In this document: positions 1-4,913 of the stretch, one piece after another
Layout of the letters: each line of letters starts with the position of its first letter
Numbering within the stretch: position 1 is the first letter of the stretch
NCBI GenBank assembly: GCA_045586995.1
Contig: JAZNBI010000087.1
Span: 1 to 10,182 of the forward strand
Length of the DNA: 10,182 nucleotides
DNA from: JAZNBI01 sp045586995
GTDB lineage: Bacteria; Bacillota; Clostridia; Oscillospirales; CAG-272
Reading direction: 5' to 3'
Notes under the pieces: model-generated
What the model was told of the DNA's origin: nothing
Database searches by the model: none
Seen by the model: the letters and a program-made list of their open reading frames with translations, nothing else
Translations under genes and position numbers: made by a program

Positions 1-37
1 CATATATAAAAACATTTAATTTTTTGGAGGAAAAACC

Positions 38-283
38 ATGGCAGTAAAAATCAGACTTAGAAGAATCGGTGCAAAAAAAGCTCCTTTCTATCGTGTAATC
101 GTTGCAGACAGCCGTTCACCTCGTGACGGAAGATTTATCGAAGAAATAGGATATTACAATCCTTTGACCGAGCCGGCAGAAATCAAAATCAACGCTGAAA
201 AAGCTAAAGCTTGGATTTCAAACGGCGCGCAACCGACAGAAACCGTAAAGGCACTTCTTAAAAAGTCCGGAATCACCGAGTAA
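38..283 (+). CDS. rpsP: 30S ribosomal protein S16
   Basis: S16 is a small-subunit ribosomal protein that binds 16S rRNA early in 30S assembly. The 81-residue product has the usual bacterial length and opens with the family hallmark MAVKIRLRRIGAKKAPFYR, followed by IVADSRSPRDGRFIEEIGYY and then NPLTEP, all strongly conserved in S16. The ATG is set by a GGAGG ribosome binding site at 26-30, seven bases upstream. Only 37 bases lie upstream in the window, so the promoter and any preceding gene (often ffh in Firmicutes) are not visible. It is followed 20 bases later by khpA in the same direction, the usual pairing. Identification is secure. Confidence 0.98.
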   Translation: MAVKIRLRRIGAKKAPFYRVIVADSRSPRDGRFIEEIGYYNPLTEPAEIKINAEKAKAWISNGAQPTETVKALLKKSGITE

Positions 284-303
284 TTCTGGAACGGGGTATC
301 ATA

Positions 304-540
304 ATGGTAAATTTAAAAAACATGCTGATTAACATTGCGAAAGCAATTGTTGATTCTCCGGACGAAGTAACCGTTCTCGAAACCGAGGATGGTGACAACG
401 TAACTCTTGTATTGTGCGTTGCTCCGGACGATATGGGCATGGTTATCGGCAAGCATGGCAAAATAGCAAAGGCGATTCGTCTTGTTATGAAAGCCGCTGC
501 CGGAACATGCAACAAAAAGGTTAATGTAGAAATAAAATAA
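304..540 (+). CDS. khpA: KhpA-type KH-domain RNA-binding protein
   Basis: KhpA (YlqC/UPF0109 family) is a single KH-domain RNA-binding protein that in Firmicutes pairs with KhpB (Jag/EloR) to bind transcripts and influence cell division and elongation. The 78-residue product is full length. It carries the diagnostic KH segment DDMGMVIGKHGKIAKAIR at about residues 42-59, with the GKHG nucleic-acid-binding loop at 49-52, then the helix LVMKAAAG. It starts 20 bases after rpsP; the ribosome binding site is weak (ACGGGG), so translation may depend partly on coupling with rpsP. In many Firmicutes rimM, trmD and rplS come next; here a strong hairpin and an unrelated gene follow. The assignment rests on motif and position. 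Confidence 0.95.
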   Translation: MVNLKNMLINIAKAIVDSPDEVTVLETEDGDNVTLVLCVAPDDMGMVIGKHGKIAKAIRLVMKAAAGTCNKKVNVEIK

Positions 541-549
541 CCAAGCTCT

Positions 550-611
550 AAAAGGGACAGCTTTATTTCACCTTCGAGAAATCGAATTTGTGTAATAATA
601 CTGCCCTTTTT
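550..611 (+). terminator. Long composite hairpin ending the rpsP-khpA unit
   Basis: Starting 10 bases after the khpA stop, the sequence folds as nested arms. AAAAGGG plus CAG (550-556, 558-560, with a bulged A) pairs with CTG plus CCCTTTT (601-610). TTATTTCAC (563-571) pairs with GTGTAATAA (590-598) with one mismatch. TTCGA (573-577) pairs with TCGAA (582-586) around a GAAA tetraloop. The 3' arm runs into CCCTTTTTAG. This fits an intrinsic terminator, although it is longer than most. It also lies just 22 bases before the next gene's start codon, so it could equally be a leader structure for that gene. Confidence 0.7.
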
Positions 612-632
612 AGTTAAAATTATAGGATTAAT

Positions 633-1373
633 ATGAAATCATACGAAATTGATAGCCAAATGTTGGACTGCGGCATAGACCCGCATTTTTACAACGAACA
701 AGAAAAGCTTTTAATACTTCAATACGCCGAGGCAATTTCAAAAAATACATATTCTTTACCAAAGGGCGATTTATTCTCGAAATCAAGAGCAAACGATTTA
801 TCAAAAATCGAAAACAATGCAAAAGAAATTACTTTGAAATATAACGTTCTCAAAGAAAATATTATCAAAGCTATAAATCGATACTCCAAGCTATACACCG
901 ACGGAGTTTTCTTTTCTTTCGGCAACAGAAACGCAAAAAAGATAACAAAGGAATATCTTTTGTTTATAAGCGAGTTGAACAAATTCAAATCGGGAACAGA
1001 ATACTTAATGCATAATGCTTCCCTGCTAAATGATAAGTTGTCTAATCTCAGAAACGATTGCGATGATTTTTTTAAAGATATTATTATTCAAAAATCGGCG
1101 CTACTTATCTGCAAAGAGCAAAATTTTATAAAAAAGCTTACTTCCGAAAAAGAACGCGTCGAGGCGTTGGGAGATACCGTAAAAAAATCACAAGAGAAAA
1201 TTTTAATCATTGCCAAAAAGCTTAACGATTTAACGAATCGGTTAATTCCCCATTTTATTGACTCGTCTTCAAAAGCAATTGATTTGCAAAATAACTGCGA
1301 AAGGCCCTCTGTTTACGAGCTTATAAATTCAATAAATTCATTTTTTGCAATTCTGTCAAACACCGTTCTCTGA
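633..1373 (+). CDS. Hypothetical protein, helical, unknown function
   Basis: I do not recognise this 246-residue protein. It has no signal peptide, no membrane segment and no motif I can name. It is rich in Lys, Asn, Ser, Leu and Ile, contains no tryptophan and few glycines, and looks mostly alpha-helical. Heptad-like stretches around residues 55-85 and 160-205 could form coiled coils. A short aromatic, glycine-containing patch (GVFFSFGNRN, 91-100) separates the two helical halves. The ATG at 633 has only a weak AGGA upstream, and no promoter is visible between it and the preceding hairpin. Codon use differs from the sugar ABC ATPase gene in this window: I count 8 TTA, 3 CTA and 9 TCA codons here, against none there. 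That suggests low expression or recent arrival. The frame is intact and ends before two hairpins, so I regard it as a real gene. Confidence 0.75.
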   Translation: MKSYEIDSQMLDCGIDPHFYNEQEKLLILQYAEAISKNTYSLPKGDLFSKSRANDLSKIENNAKEITLKYNVLKENIIKAINRYSKLYTDGVFFSFGNRNAKKITKEYLLFISELNKFKSGTEYLMHNASLLNDKLSNLRNDCDDFFKDIIIQKSALLICKEQNFIKKLTSEKERVEALGDTVKKSQEKILIIAKKLNDLTNRLIPHFIDSSSKAIDLQNNCERPSVYELINSINSFFAILSNTVL

Positions 1374-1386
1374 TACTTTTTTATTG

Positions 1387-1407
1387 ACTTTATCAAGAAA
1401 GTTTTTT
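1387..1407 (+). terminator. Weak candidate terminator after the unknown gene
   Basis: ACTTT (1387-1391) and AAAGT (1398-1402) form a 5-bp stem with a 6-base loop, followed by a run of Ts (1402-1407). It lies 13 bases after the stop codon. The stem is short and lacks GC pairs, so most termination probably falls to the stronger hairpin just downstream. Confidence 0.3.
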
Positions 1408-1420
1408 AATACGCATAACA

Positions 1421-1472
1421 AAAAATGATATAACCTCTCAAGTAAACAACGAGAAAAGGTTATATCATTTTT
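1421..1472. terminator. Bidirectional intrinsic terminator between convergent genes
   Basis: A perfect 16-bp inverted repeat: AAAAATGATATAACCT (1421-1436) and AGGTTATATCATTTTT (1457-1472). An inner TCTC/GAGA pairing (1436-1439 with 1451-1454) can partly fill the loop. A-tracts on the left and T-tracts on the right give a U-tail on either strand. It sits between the end of the unknown plus-strand gene (1373) and the end of asd (1510, minus strand), so it probably serves both. Confidence 0.85.
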
Positions 1473-1509
1473 ATTTTAATATATTATTCAGTCGTACACA
1501 AGCAAGCTT

Positions 1510-2589
1510 TTATTTGTCGAAATATCCTTCAACACAAAGTAATTCGGCGATAAGAACAGCGCCACCGGCTGCTCCGCGCAATGTGTTGTGAGAAAGTCCG
1601 ACAAACTTATAGTCAAACAAAGAATCCTCTCTTAATCTGCCCACAGAAACTCCCATGCCGTTATAAAGATTTCTGTCTAAAGCAGCTTGCGGACGATTGT
1701 CCTCTTCAAAATAAGTTATAAACTGCTTGGGCGCGTTAGGAAGCTTATATTCCTGTGGCTTTCCCGAAAAGCTTGCCCATGCATCGAGAATTTCTTCCTT
1801 CGTGGGTTTATTTTTGAATTTAACAAAAACAGCAGCTGTATGACCGTCTGTTACAGGTACGCGAATACACTGAGTTGTAATAAGCGGTGCCTTTGCTTTA
1901 ACAATTTGTCCGTCTTCAATATGTCCCCAAACGCGAAGCGGCTCTTGCTCGCTTTTTTCCTCTTCCCCGCCGATGTAAGGAATGACATTGTCTATCATTT
2001 CCGGCCACTCTTTAAAGGTTTTACCCGCACCCGAAATTGCCTGATATGTAGTTGCCACTATTTGTGTAGGTTCATATTTGAGCAAAGGTGTAATTGCAGG
2101 AACATAAGATTGAATAGAGCAATTCGGCTTAACTGCAATAAATCCTCTTTTAGTACCAAGACGCTTCTTTTGTGCTTCAATTACCTGCAAATGAGAATCG
2201 TTTATTTCCGGAATAACCATCGGAACGTCCGGTGTCCATCTATTTGCCGAATTATTTGAAACGACAGGGATCTCCGCTTTGGCATATTGCTCTTCCAAAG
2301 CACGAATCTCGTCTTTTTTCATATCGACCGCGCAAAATACAAAATCAACAAGCTTTGCCACTTCGGATATATTGGCGGCGTCTATAATAACCATTTTCTT
2401 GTATTTTTCAGGAATATCACCGTTAAGCTTCCAACGTCCCGCAACAGCATTCTCGTAACTTTGTCCCGCAGAACGAGCCGACGCTACAAGCGCGGTAACC
2501 TCAAAAAAAGGATGGTTTTCAAGCAAGGTCAAAAATCTTTGCCCCACCATTCCGGTCGCTCCTACAACTCCGACATTAAATTTTTTCAT
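1510..2589 (-). CDS. asd: Aspartate-semialdehyde dehydrogenase
   Basis: This enzyme reduces aspartyl phosphate to aspartate semialdehyde with NADPH, the branch point leading to lysine, diaminopimelate, threonine and methionine. The 359-residue product has the N-terminal NADP-binding signature VGVVGATGMVGQRF (about 6-19), the catalytic cysteine in KPNCSIQ (C157), the active-site histidine in VTDGHTAAV (H250), and the C-terminal SHNTLRGAAGGAVL segment that caps the Rossmann domain. Length and these motifs match the archaeal/fungal (HOM2-like) branch, also found in some Clostridia, rather than the shorter Bacillus type. The ATG follows GGAGG at a comfortable spacing. A strong hairpin lies only about 40 bases upstream, with no credible promoter between, so expression probably comes from further upstream by way of tRNA-Lys. 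It ends at the bidirectional terminator. Confidence 0.96.
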   Translation of the reverse strand: MKKFNVGVVGATGMVGQRFLTLLENHPFFEVTALVASARSAGQSYENAVAGRWKLNGDIPEKYKKMVIIDAANISEVAKLVDFVFCAVDMKKDEIRALEEQYAKAEIPVVSNNSANRWTPDVPMVIPEINDSHLQVIEAQKKRLGTKRGFIAVKPNCSIQSYVPAITPLLKYEPTQIVATTYQAISGAGKTFKEWPEMIDNVIPYIGGEEEKSEQEPLRVWGHIEDGQIVKAKAPLITTQCIRVPVTDGHTAAVFVKFKNKPTKEEILDAWASFSGKPQEYKLPNAPKQFITYFEEDNRPQAALDRNLYNGMGVSVGRLREDSLFDYKFVGLSHNTLRGAAGGAVLIAELLCVEGYFDK

Positions 2590-2626
2590 AATGCTGACCT
2601 CCGTTAAATATGCAAAATTTCATTTA

Positions 2627-2661
2627 AATAAAAATCCGAACTTTACGTTCGGATTTTTATT
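2627..2661 (-). terminator. Intrinsic terminator/possible attenuator between tRNA-Lys and asd
   Basis: A perfect 15-bp inverted repeat, AATAAAAATCCGAAC (2627-2641) and GTTCGGATTTTTATT (2647-2661), with a 5-base loop. On the minus strand the stem is followed by a T-rich tail (ATTTTTATTT). It would end transcripts coming from tRNA-Lys, but it also forms the start of the asd leader, 38 bases from the asd ATG, so it could act as an attenuator. The symmetry allows action on both strands. Confidence 0.85.
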
Positions 2662-2755
2662 CAGTTATCGTGGAAACAATTCAAGCCGCACTCTTGCACG
2701 AATCAATGAACCCGCCGATAACCTATCCGCTCTCTTGCGGTAGCGACGATGTCGC
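2662..2755 (-). other. Structured 94-base spacer between tRNA-Lys and terminator
   Basis: No ORF is visible here, but several stems are. GCGAC/GTCGC with a 3-base loop (2743-2755) directly abuts the tRNA CCA end. CCGC/GCGG with a 6-base loop lies at 2727-2740. GTTATCG (2664-2670) pairs with CGATAAC (2716-2722) and closes an inner domain with TTCA/TGAA (2680-2683 with 2707-2710). A 12-base element, CCGCACTCTTGC (2686-2697), recurs with one change as CCGCTCTCTTGC (2727-2738). I do not recognise it as a lysine riboswitch, a T-box or any other named RNA. It could be a tRNA trailer, an asd leader or a small RNA. Confidence 0.45.
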
Positions 2756-2831
2756 TGGTGCTCCATCGGAGAGTCGAACTCCGGACACCATGATTAAAAG
2801 TCATGTGCTCTGCCATCTGAGCTAATGGGGC
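2756..2831 (-). tRNA. tRNA-Lys (anticodon UUU)
   Basis: Read on the minus strand, the 76 bases fold as a full cloverleaf with encoded CCA. The parts are acceptor GCCCCAT/ATGGAGC, D stem GCTC/GAGC with an A-GG-A loop, anticodon stem CATGA/TCATG with loop CTTTTAA (anticodon TTT, hence lysine), a 5-base variable loop, T stem CGGAG/CTCCG with loop TTCGACT, and discriminator A. All stems pair except acceptor position 3-70, which is C opposite A. GCT in place of GCC at the 5' end would restore perfect pairing, so this looks like a single transition in an otherwise standard tRNA. A good promoter lies 18 bases upstream. asd, a lysine-pathway gene, is next downstream. Confidence 0.93.
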
Positions 2832-2848
2832 GCGATGCGTACTCATAT

Positions 2849-2877
2849 ATAATATCATAAATTGTGTATTTTGTCAA
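2849..2877 (-). promoter_or_regulatory. Promoter of tRNA-Lys
   Basis: On the minus strand, a perfect -35 box TTGACA (2872-2877) is separated by 17 bases from the -10 box TATTAT (2849-2854). Predicted initiation near 2842 would give a leader of about 11 bases before the tRNA. The -35 box lies within one arm of a 13-bp inverted repeat. Confidence 0.8.
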
Positions 2878-2910
2878 GAAATTTATTTAATTTATTTTGA
2901 CAAAATACAC
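2864..2910. repeat. 13-bp perfect inverted repeat over the tRNA-Lys -35 box
   Basis: GTGTATTTTGTCA (2864-2876) and TGACAAAATACAC (2898-2910) are perfect inverted copies separated by 21 AT-rich bases. The left arm covers the -35 box of the tRNA promoter; the right arm carries a TTGACA facing the other way, with no matching -10 box. No T-run follows on either strand, so a terminator is unlikely. A regulator binding site is possible. Confidence 0.6.
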
Positions 2911-3025
2911 GAGTTTTTTAAAGGTTAAATTGTTAAATATGACATCAAACACAGATTTTTTCAAAAAGAACCAAATGTCAATAAATTAAAGCGTGTCGCT
3001 CTGAAAAATTGGATTTTATCAGCCC
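2911..3025. other. AT-rich gap with a possible short terminator
   Basis: No gene is visible. On the minus strand, a short stem AGAGCG/CGCTTT (2988-3002, loop ACA, one G-U pair) followed by TTTAATTTATT lies 24 bases beyond the end of the 62-residue protein gene and may terminate that operon weakly. TGACAT (2940-2945) and ATGTCA (2975-2980) form a further widely spaced inverted pair. Nothing else stands out. Confidence 0.35.
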
Positions 3026-3214
3026 TTATGTAACAAAGCTCGGATATACTACTCCAGCCAGAATTAGAAACAGAGCCAGCGATGCAACAATAAGTCCCTT
3101 ATTATATTCTTTCTTGGTTTGAATCAGCTCTTTAATTCCACGAGCCAAACCGAAAACGAAAGCAACAGGCCAAATAAACCATGTAAAATAATACACATAG
3201 GCAAATATCTTCAT
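3026..3214 (-). CDS. Small two-helix membrane protein, unknown function
   Basis: A 62-residue protein of unknown function. Hydrophobic segments at about 5-24 (aromatic-rich, with YYFTWFIWPVAF) and 41-58 flank a basic loop (R25, K28, K34, K35, K39), so by the positive-inside rule both ends should lie outside the membrane. I place the start at the ATG at 3214, which has GGGGGA four bases upstream. A TTG seven codons earlier (3235) has that region inside its reading frame and no site of its own with useful spacing. It lies 32 bases after tadA in the same direction and is probably the last gene of the protease-tadA operon. I recognise no family; the hydropathy and ribosome binding site support a real gene. 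Confidence 0.65.
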   Translation of the reverse strand: MKIFAYVYYFTWFIWPVAFVFGLARGIKELIQTKKEYNKGLIVASLALFLILAGVVYPSFVT

Positions 3215-3246
3215 TACTTCCCCCAGCAAAATCAATCCCCCTTTTT

Positions 3247-3717
3247 TTATTGTTTATTTTTCAACCGTCTTATCTTAAAAAAGCTCTGTAAAAGCTCCCT
3301 GCTTTCTTCGGCGCAAACATCGGAAACCACCTCGGATTTAAAGTTGAGCGGATATGAAAAAATATCAAAGACACTCCCAAGCGCGCCTGCTTTCGAATCC
3401 TTAGCCCCATATACGACAAGCGGAATTCGAGCATTAACTATAGCGCCGGCACACATAGGACACGGTTCTAATGTAACATACATCTCACACCCCACCAATC
3501 GCCATCCTCCAAGCACACGGCACGCTTTGGATATTGCAAGCATCTCGGCGTGATGAATAGCATTTTTTTCGGTTTCTCTCGTATTGTGCGCAGATGCTAT
3601 AATCTTATCATCCTTTACAATAACCGCTCCGACAGGAACTTCCCCGAGCTCTGCGGCAAGCTTTGCTTCATCTAACGCCGCAAGCATAAATTTTTTATAT
3701 TTTTCTTCAATATTCAT
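3247..3717 (-). CDS. tadA: tRNA-specific adenosine deaminase
   Basis: TadA deaminates the wobble adenosine 34 of tRNA-Arg(ACG) to inosine so that one tRNA can read CGU, CGC and CGA. The 156-residue product has the zinc cytidine-deaminase fold with HAEM (H57 and the proton-shuttling E59), PCPMCAGA (zinc ligands C86 and C89), and the N-terminal GEVPVGAVIV segment. The tail VFDIF...LNFKSEVVSDV...ESRELLQSFFK(I)RR is typical of TadA rather than other deaminases. Its ATG lies inside the end of the upstream protease gene (ATGAATATTGA, 11-base overlap) with only a weak GAG upstream, which points to translational coupling. In Bacillus tadA is followed by the SRP RNA and dnaX; neither is present here. 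Confidence 0.96.
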   Translation of the reverse strand: MNIEEKYKKFMLAALDEAKLAAELGEVPVGAVIVKDDKIIASAHNTRETEKNAIHHAEMLAISKACRVLGGWRLVGCEMYVTLEPCPMCAGAIVNARIPLVVYGAKDSKAGALGSVFDIFSYPLNFKSEVVSDVCAEESRELLQSFFKIRRLKNKQ

Positions 3718-4762
3718 AAATCAAACTCATAATTATATACAATATCATTTTCAACACACATATAGCTATATAGCAAATCATAGCGGGAGAAAAATAGAAT
3801 TTTACTATTCTGTTTCTCTTAATGGTTTTTTCAGTAGCAACATTTTGAGTCAAACTACCCTCAAAATCCCTACCGAACAAGCCGTTTTCGTATACATACG
3901 AATTTAAATAAGCTGCATTTTTTTCTCTTTTTCTTCGTTTGAAAAATTTTGTCACAATATAAATTAAACTCAAAAATCCTGCAAAGAAGATAAATCCCTC
4001 TATAATAAGCGAAATTTTCGCTGCCGTTTCTTCGGGGCATCTTTCCCAAACAACCGTTTCCAAAACCGATACCAAATTATTAAACATATGAAGCAACGTA
4101 CATGTCCAGATATTGCCCGTTTCAACATATATAATTCCAAGAACAACACCTGCGACTGTAGCATAAAAAAGTTGTTCGATATTTTGATGCATCAAACCAA
4201 ATGAAATCGCGCTTATTAAAATCGCAGACCATTTTCCAAAAGGCAACAAATTCTCAAGCACCATTCCGCGAAAAAGAAATTCTTCACAAAAGGCAGGAAC
4301 TATTGCAGTCGAAATAAACAGCAAAACAATCTTATAATCTTTATCAACGTCAACAGACCAAAAAACCTCTGATGTGAATTTTGAGTAGTCAAAAAGATTA
4401 ACTAAAAAAGAATTAATATACGCTGCAGCAAATATCACAGCAATTCCGGCAAGGATAATCGGAACAATGGAAACACCGCCGTCCGAGCTTCTCGGAAATT
4501 TCAATTCGGATTTCATTGGGCGAAAGCTCTTACTCGCCATAAGCTTAAAGAAAAGCACCGGAAGCATAAAGGTGGCAAGATATGCCGCCGATGATATAAG
4601 ATCTGTAATAGCATACGCAATATCCGAATCAGTTAGATTCATAACCGCATTTTGCAGCAATCCTGCCGTCCCCAACAAAATTTCGCTCAAAAAAGTAAAT
4701 ATAATTAAAGCAAACGCAATACGCGTTATTATACCTTTGAAATCCTTCTCGTTTTGATTCAT
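3707..4762 (-). CDS. CPBP family intramembrane glutamic endopeptidase
   Basis: A 351-residue polytopic membrane protein of the CPBP (CAAX protease/bacteriocin-processing, Abi) family, related to Rce1. It shows the three family motifs: CEEFLFRG (E160, E161, R165), SFGLMHQ (F188 with H192), and TLLHMFNN (H225, N228/N229). Hydrophobic stretches at about 11-38, 55-78, 99-120, 145-160, 178-215 and 252-272 give the usual multi-helix core. After the core comes a basic linker (KFFKRRKREK) and an extra hydrophobic segment at about 325-346, which the minimal family does not have. The substrate is unknown; relatives act in bacteriocin immunity, prenyl-protein processing or membrane-protein turnover. It is the first gene of an operon with tadA and a small membrane protein. 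Confidence 0.9.
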   Translation of the reverse strand: MNQNEKDFKGIITRIAFALIIFTFLSEILLGTAGLLQNAVMNLTDSDIAYAITDLISSAAYLATFMLPVLFFKLMASKSFRPMKSELKFPRSSDGGVSIVPIILAGIAVIFAAAYINSFLVNLFDYSKFTSEVFWSVDVDKDYKIVLLFISTAIVPAFCEEFLFRGMVLENLLPFGKWSAILISAISFGLMHQNIEQLFYATVAGVVLGIIYVETGNIWTCTLLHMFNNLVSVLETVVWERCPEETAAKISLIIEGFIFFAGFLSLIYIVTKFFKRRKREKNAAYLNSYVYENGLFGRDFEGSLTQNVATEKTIKRNRIVKFYFSPAMICYIAICVLKMILYIIMSLIYEY

Positions 4763-4818
4763 TTATGAAATAACCTTTCTTTAATGAAAAAATCTATGAC
4801 TATACAATATTATTATGT

Positions 4819-4847
4819 ATTATAAATGATTTTTTTCTCATTGTCAA
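4819..4847 (-). promoter_or_regulatory. Consensus promoter of the CPBP protease-tadA operon
   Basis: On the minus strand, TTGACA (4842-4847), a 17-base spacer and TATAAT (4819-4824) form a perfect consensus promoter. Initiation near 4812 gives a leader of about 50 bases before the protease ATG, which has an AAAGG site 11 bases upstream. A small inverted repeat AAGTA/TACTT (4846-4850, 4856-4860) touches the upstream edge of the -35 box. Confidence 0.85.
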
Positions 4848-4873
4848 GTAATTGATACTTTACATAAAAATAG

Positions 4874-4904
4874 AAAAGCGGAGCAAAGTTCGCTCCGCTT
4901 TTTT
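4874..4904 (-). terminator. Intrinsic terminator of the sugar ABC ATPase gene
   Basis: AAAAGCGGAGC (4874-4884) and GCTCCGCTTTT (4892-4902) form an 11-bp stem with a 7-base loop, starting 10 bases after the stop of the ABC ATPase gene. The minus-strand tail is TTTTCTATTTTT. The plus-strand side also has a T-run, so it could act in both directions. Confidence 0.88.
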
Positions 4905-4913
4905 ATATCGCTA

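Noticed and set aside
1687..2259. 190-codon open frame opposite asd
   Set aside because: It is a mirror of asd codons, with a Cys/Arg/Asn-rich translation and no ribosome binding site.
2590..2755. Lysine riboswitch or T-box upstream of asd
   Set aside because: I could not find the conserved lysine-riboswitch core or the T-box GGTGG-type motif; the spacer is structured but does not match either by eye.
2881..3025. SRP (4.5S) RNA gene near tadA, as in Bacillus
   Set aside because: The conserved GGAAGGAAGCAG-type core is absent on both strands.
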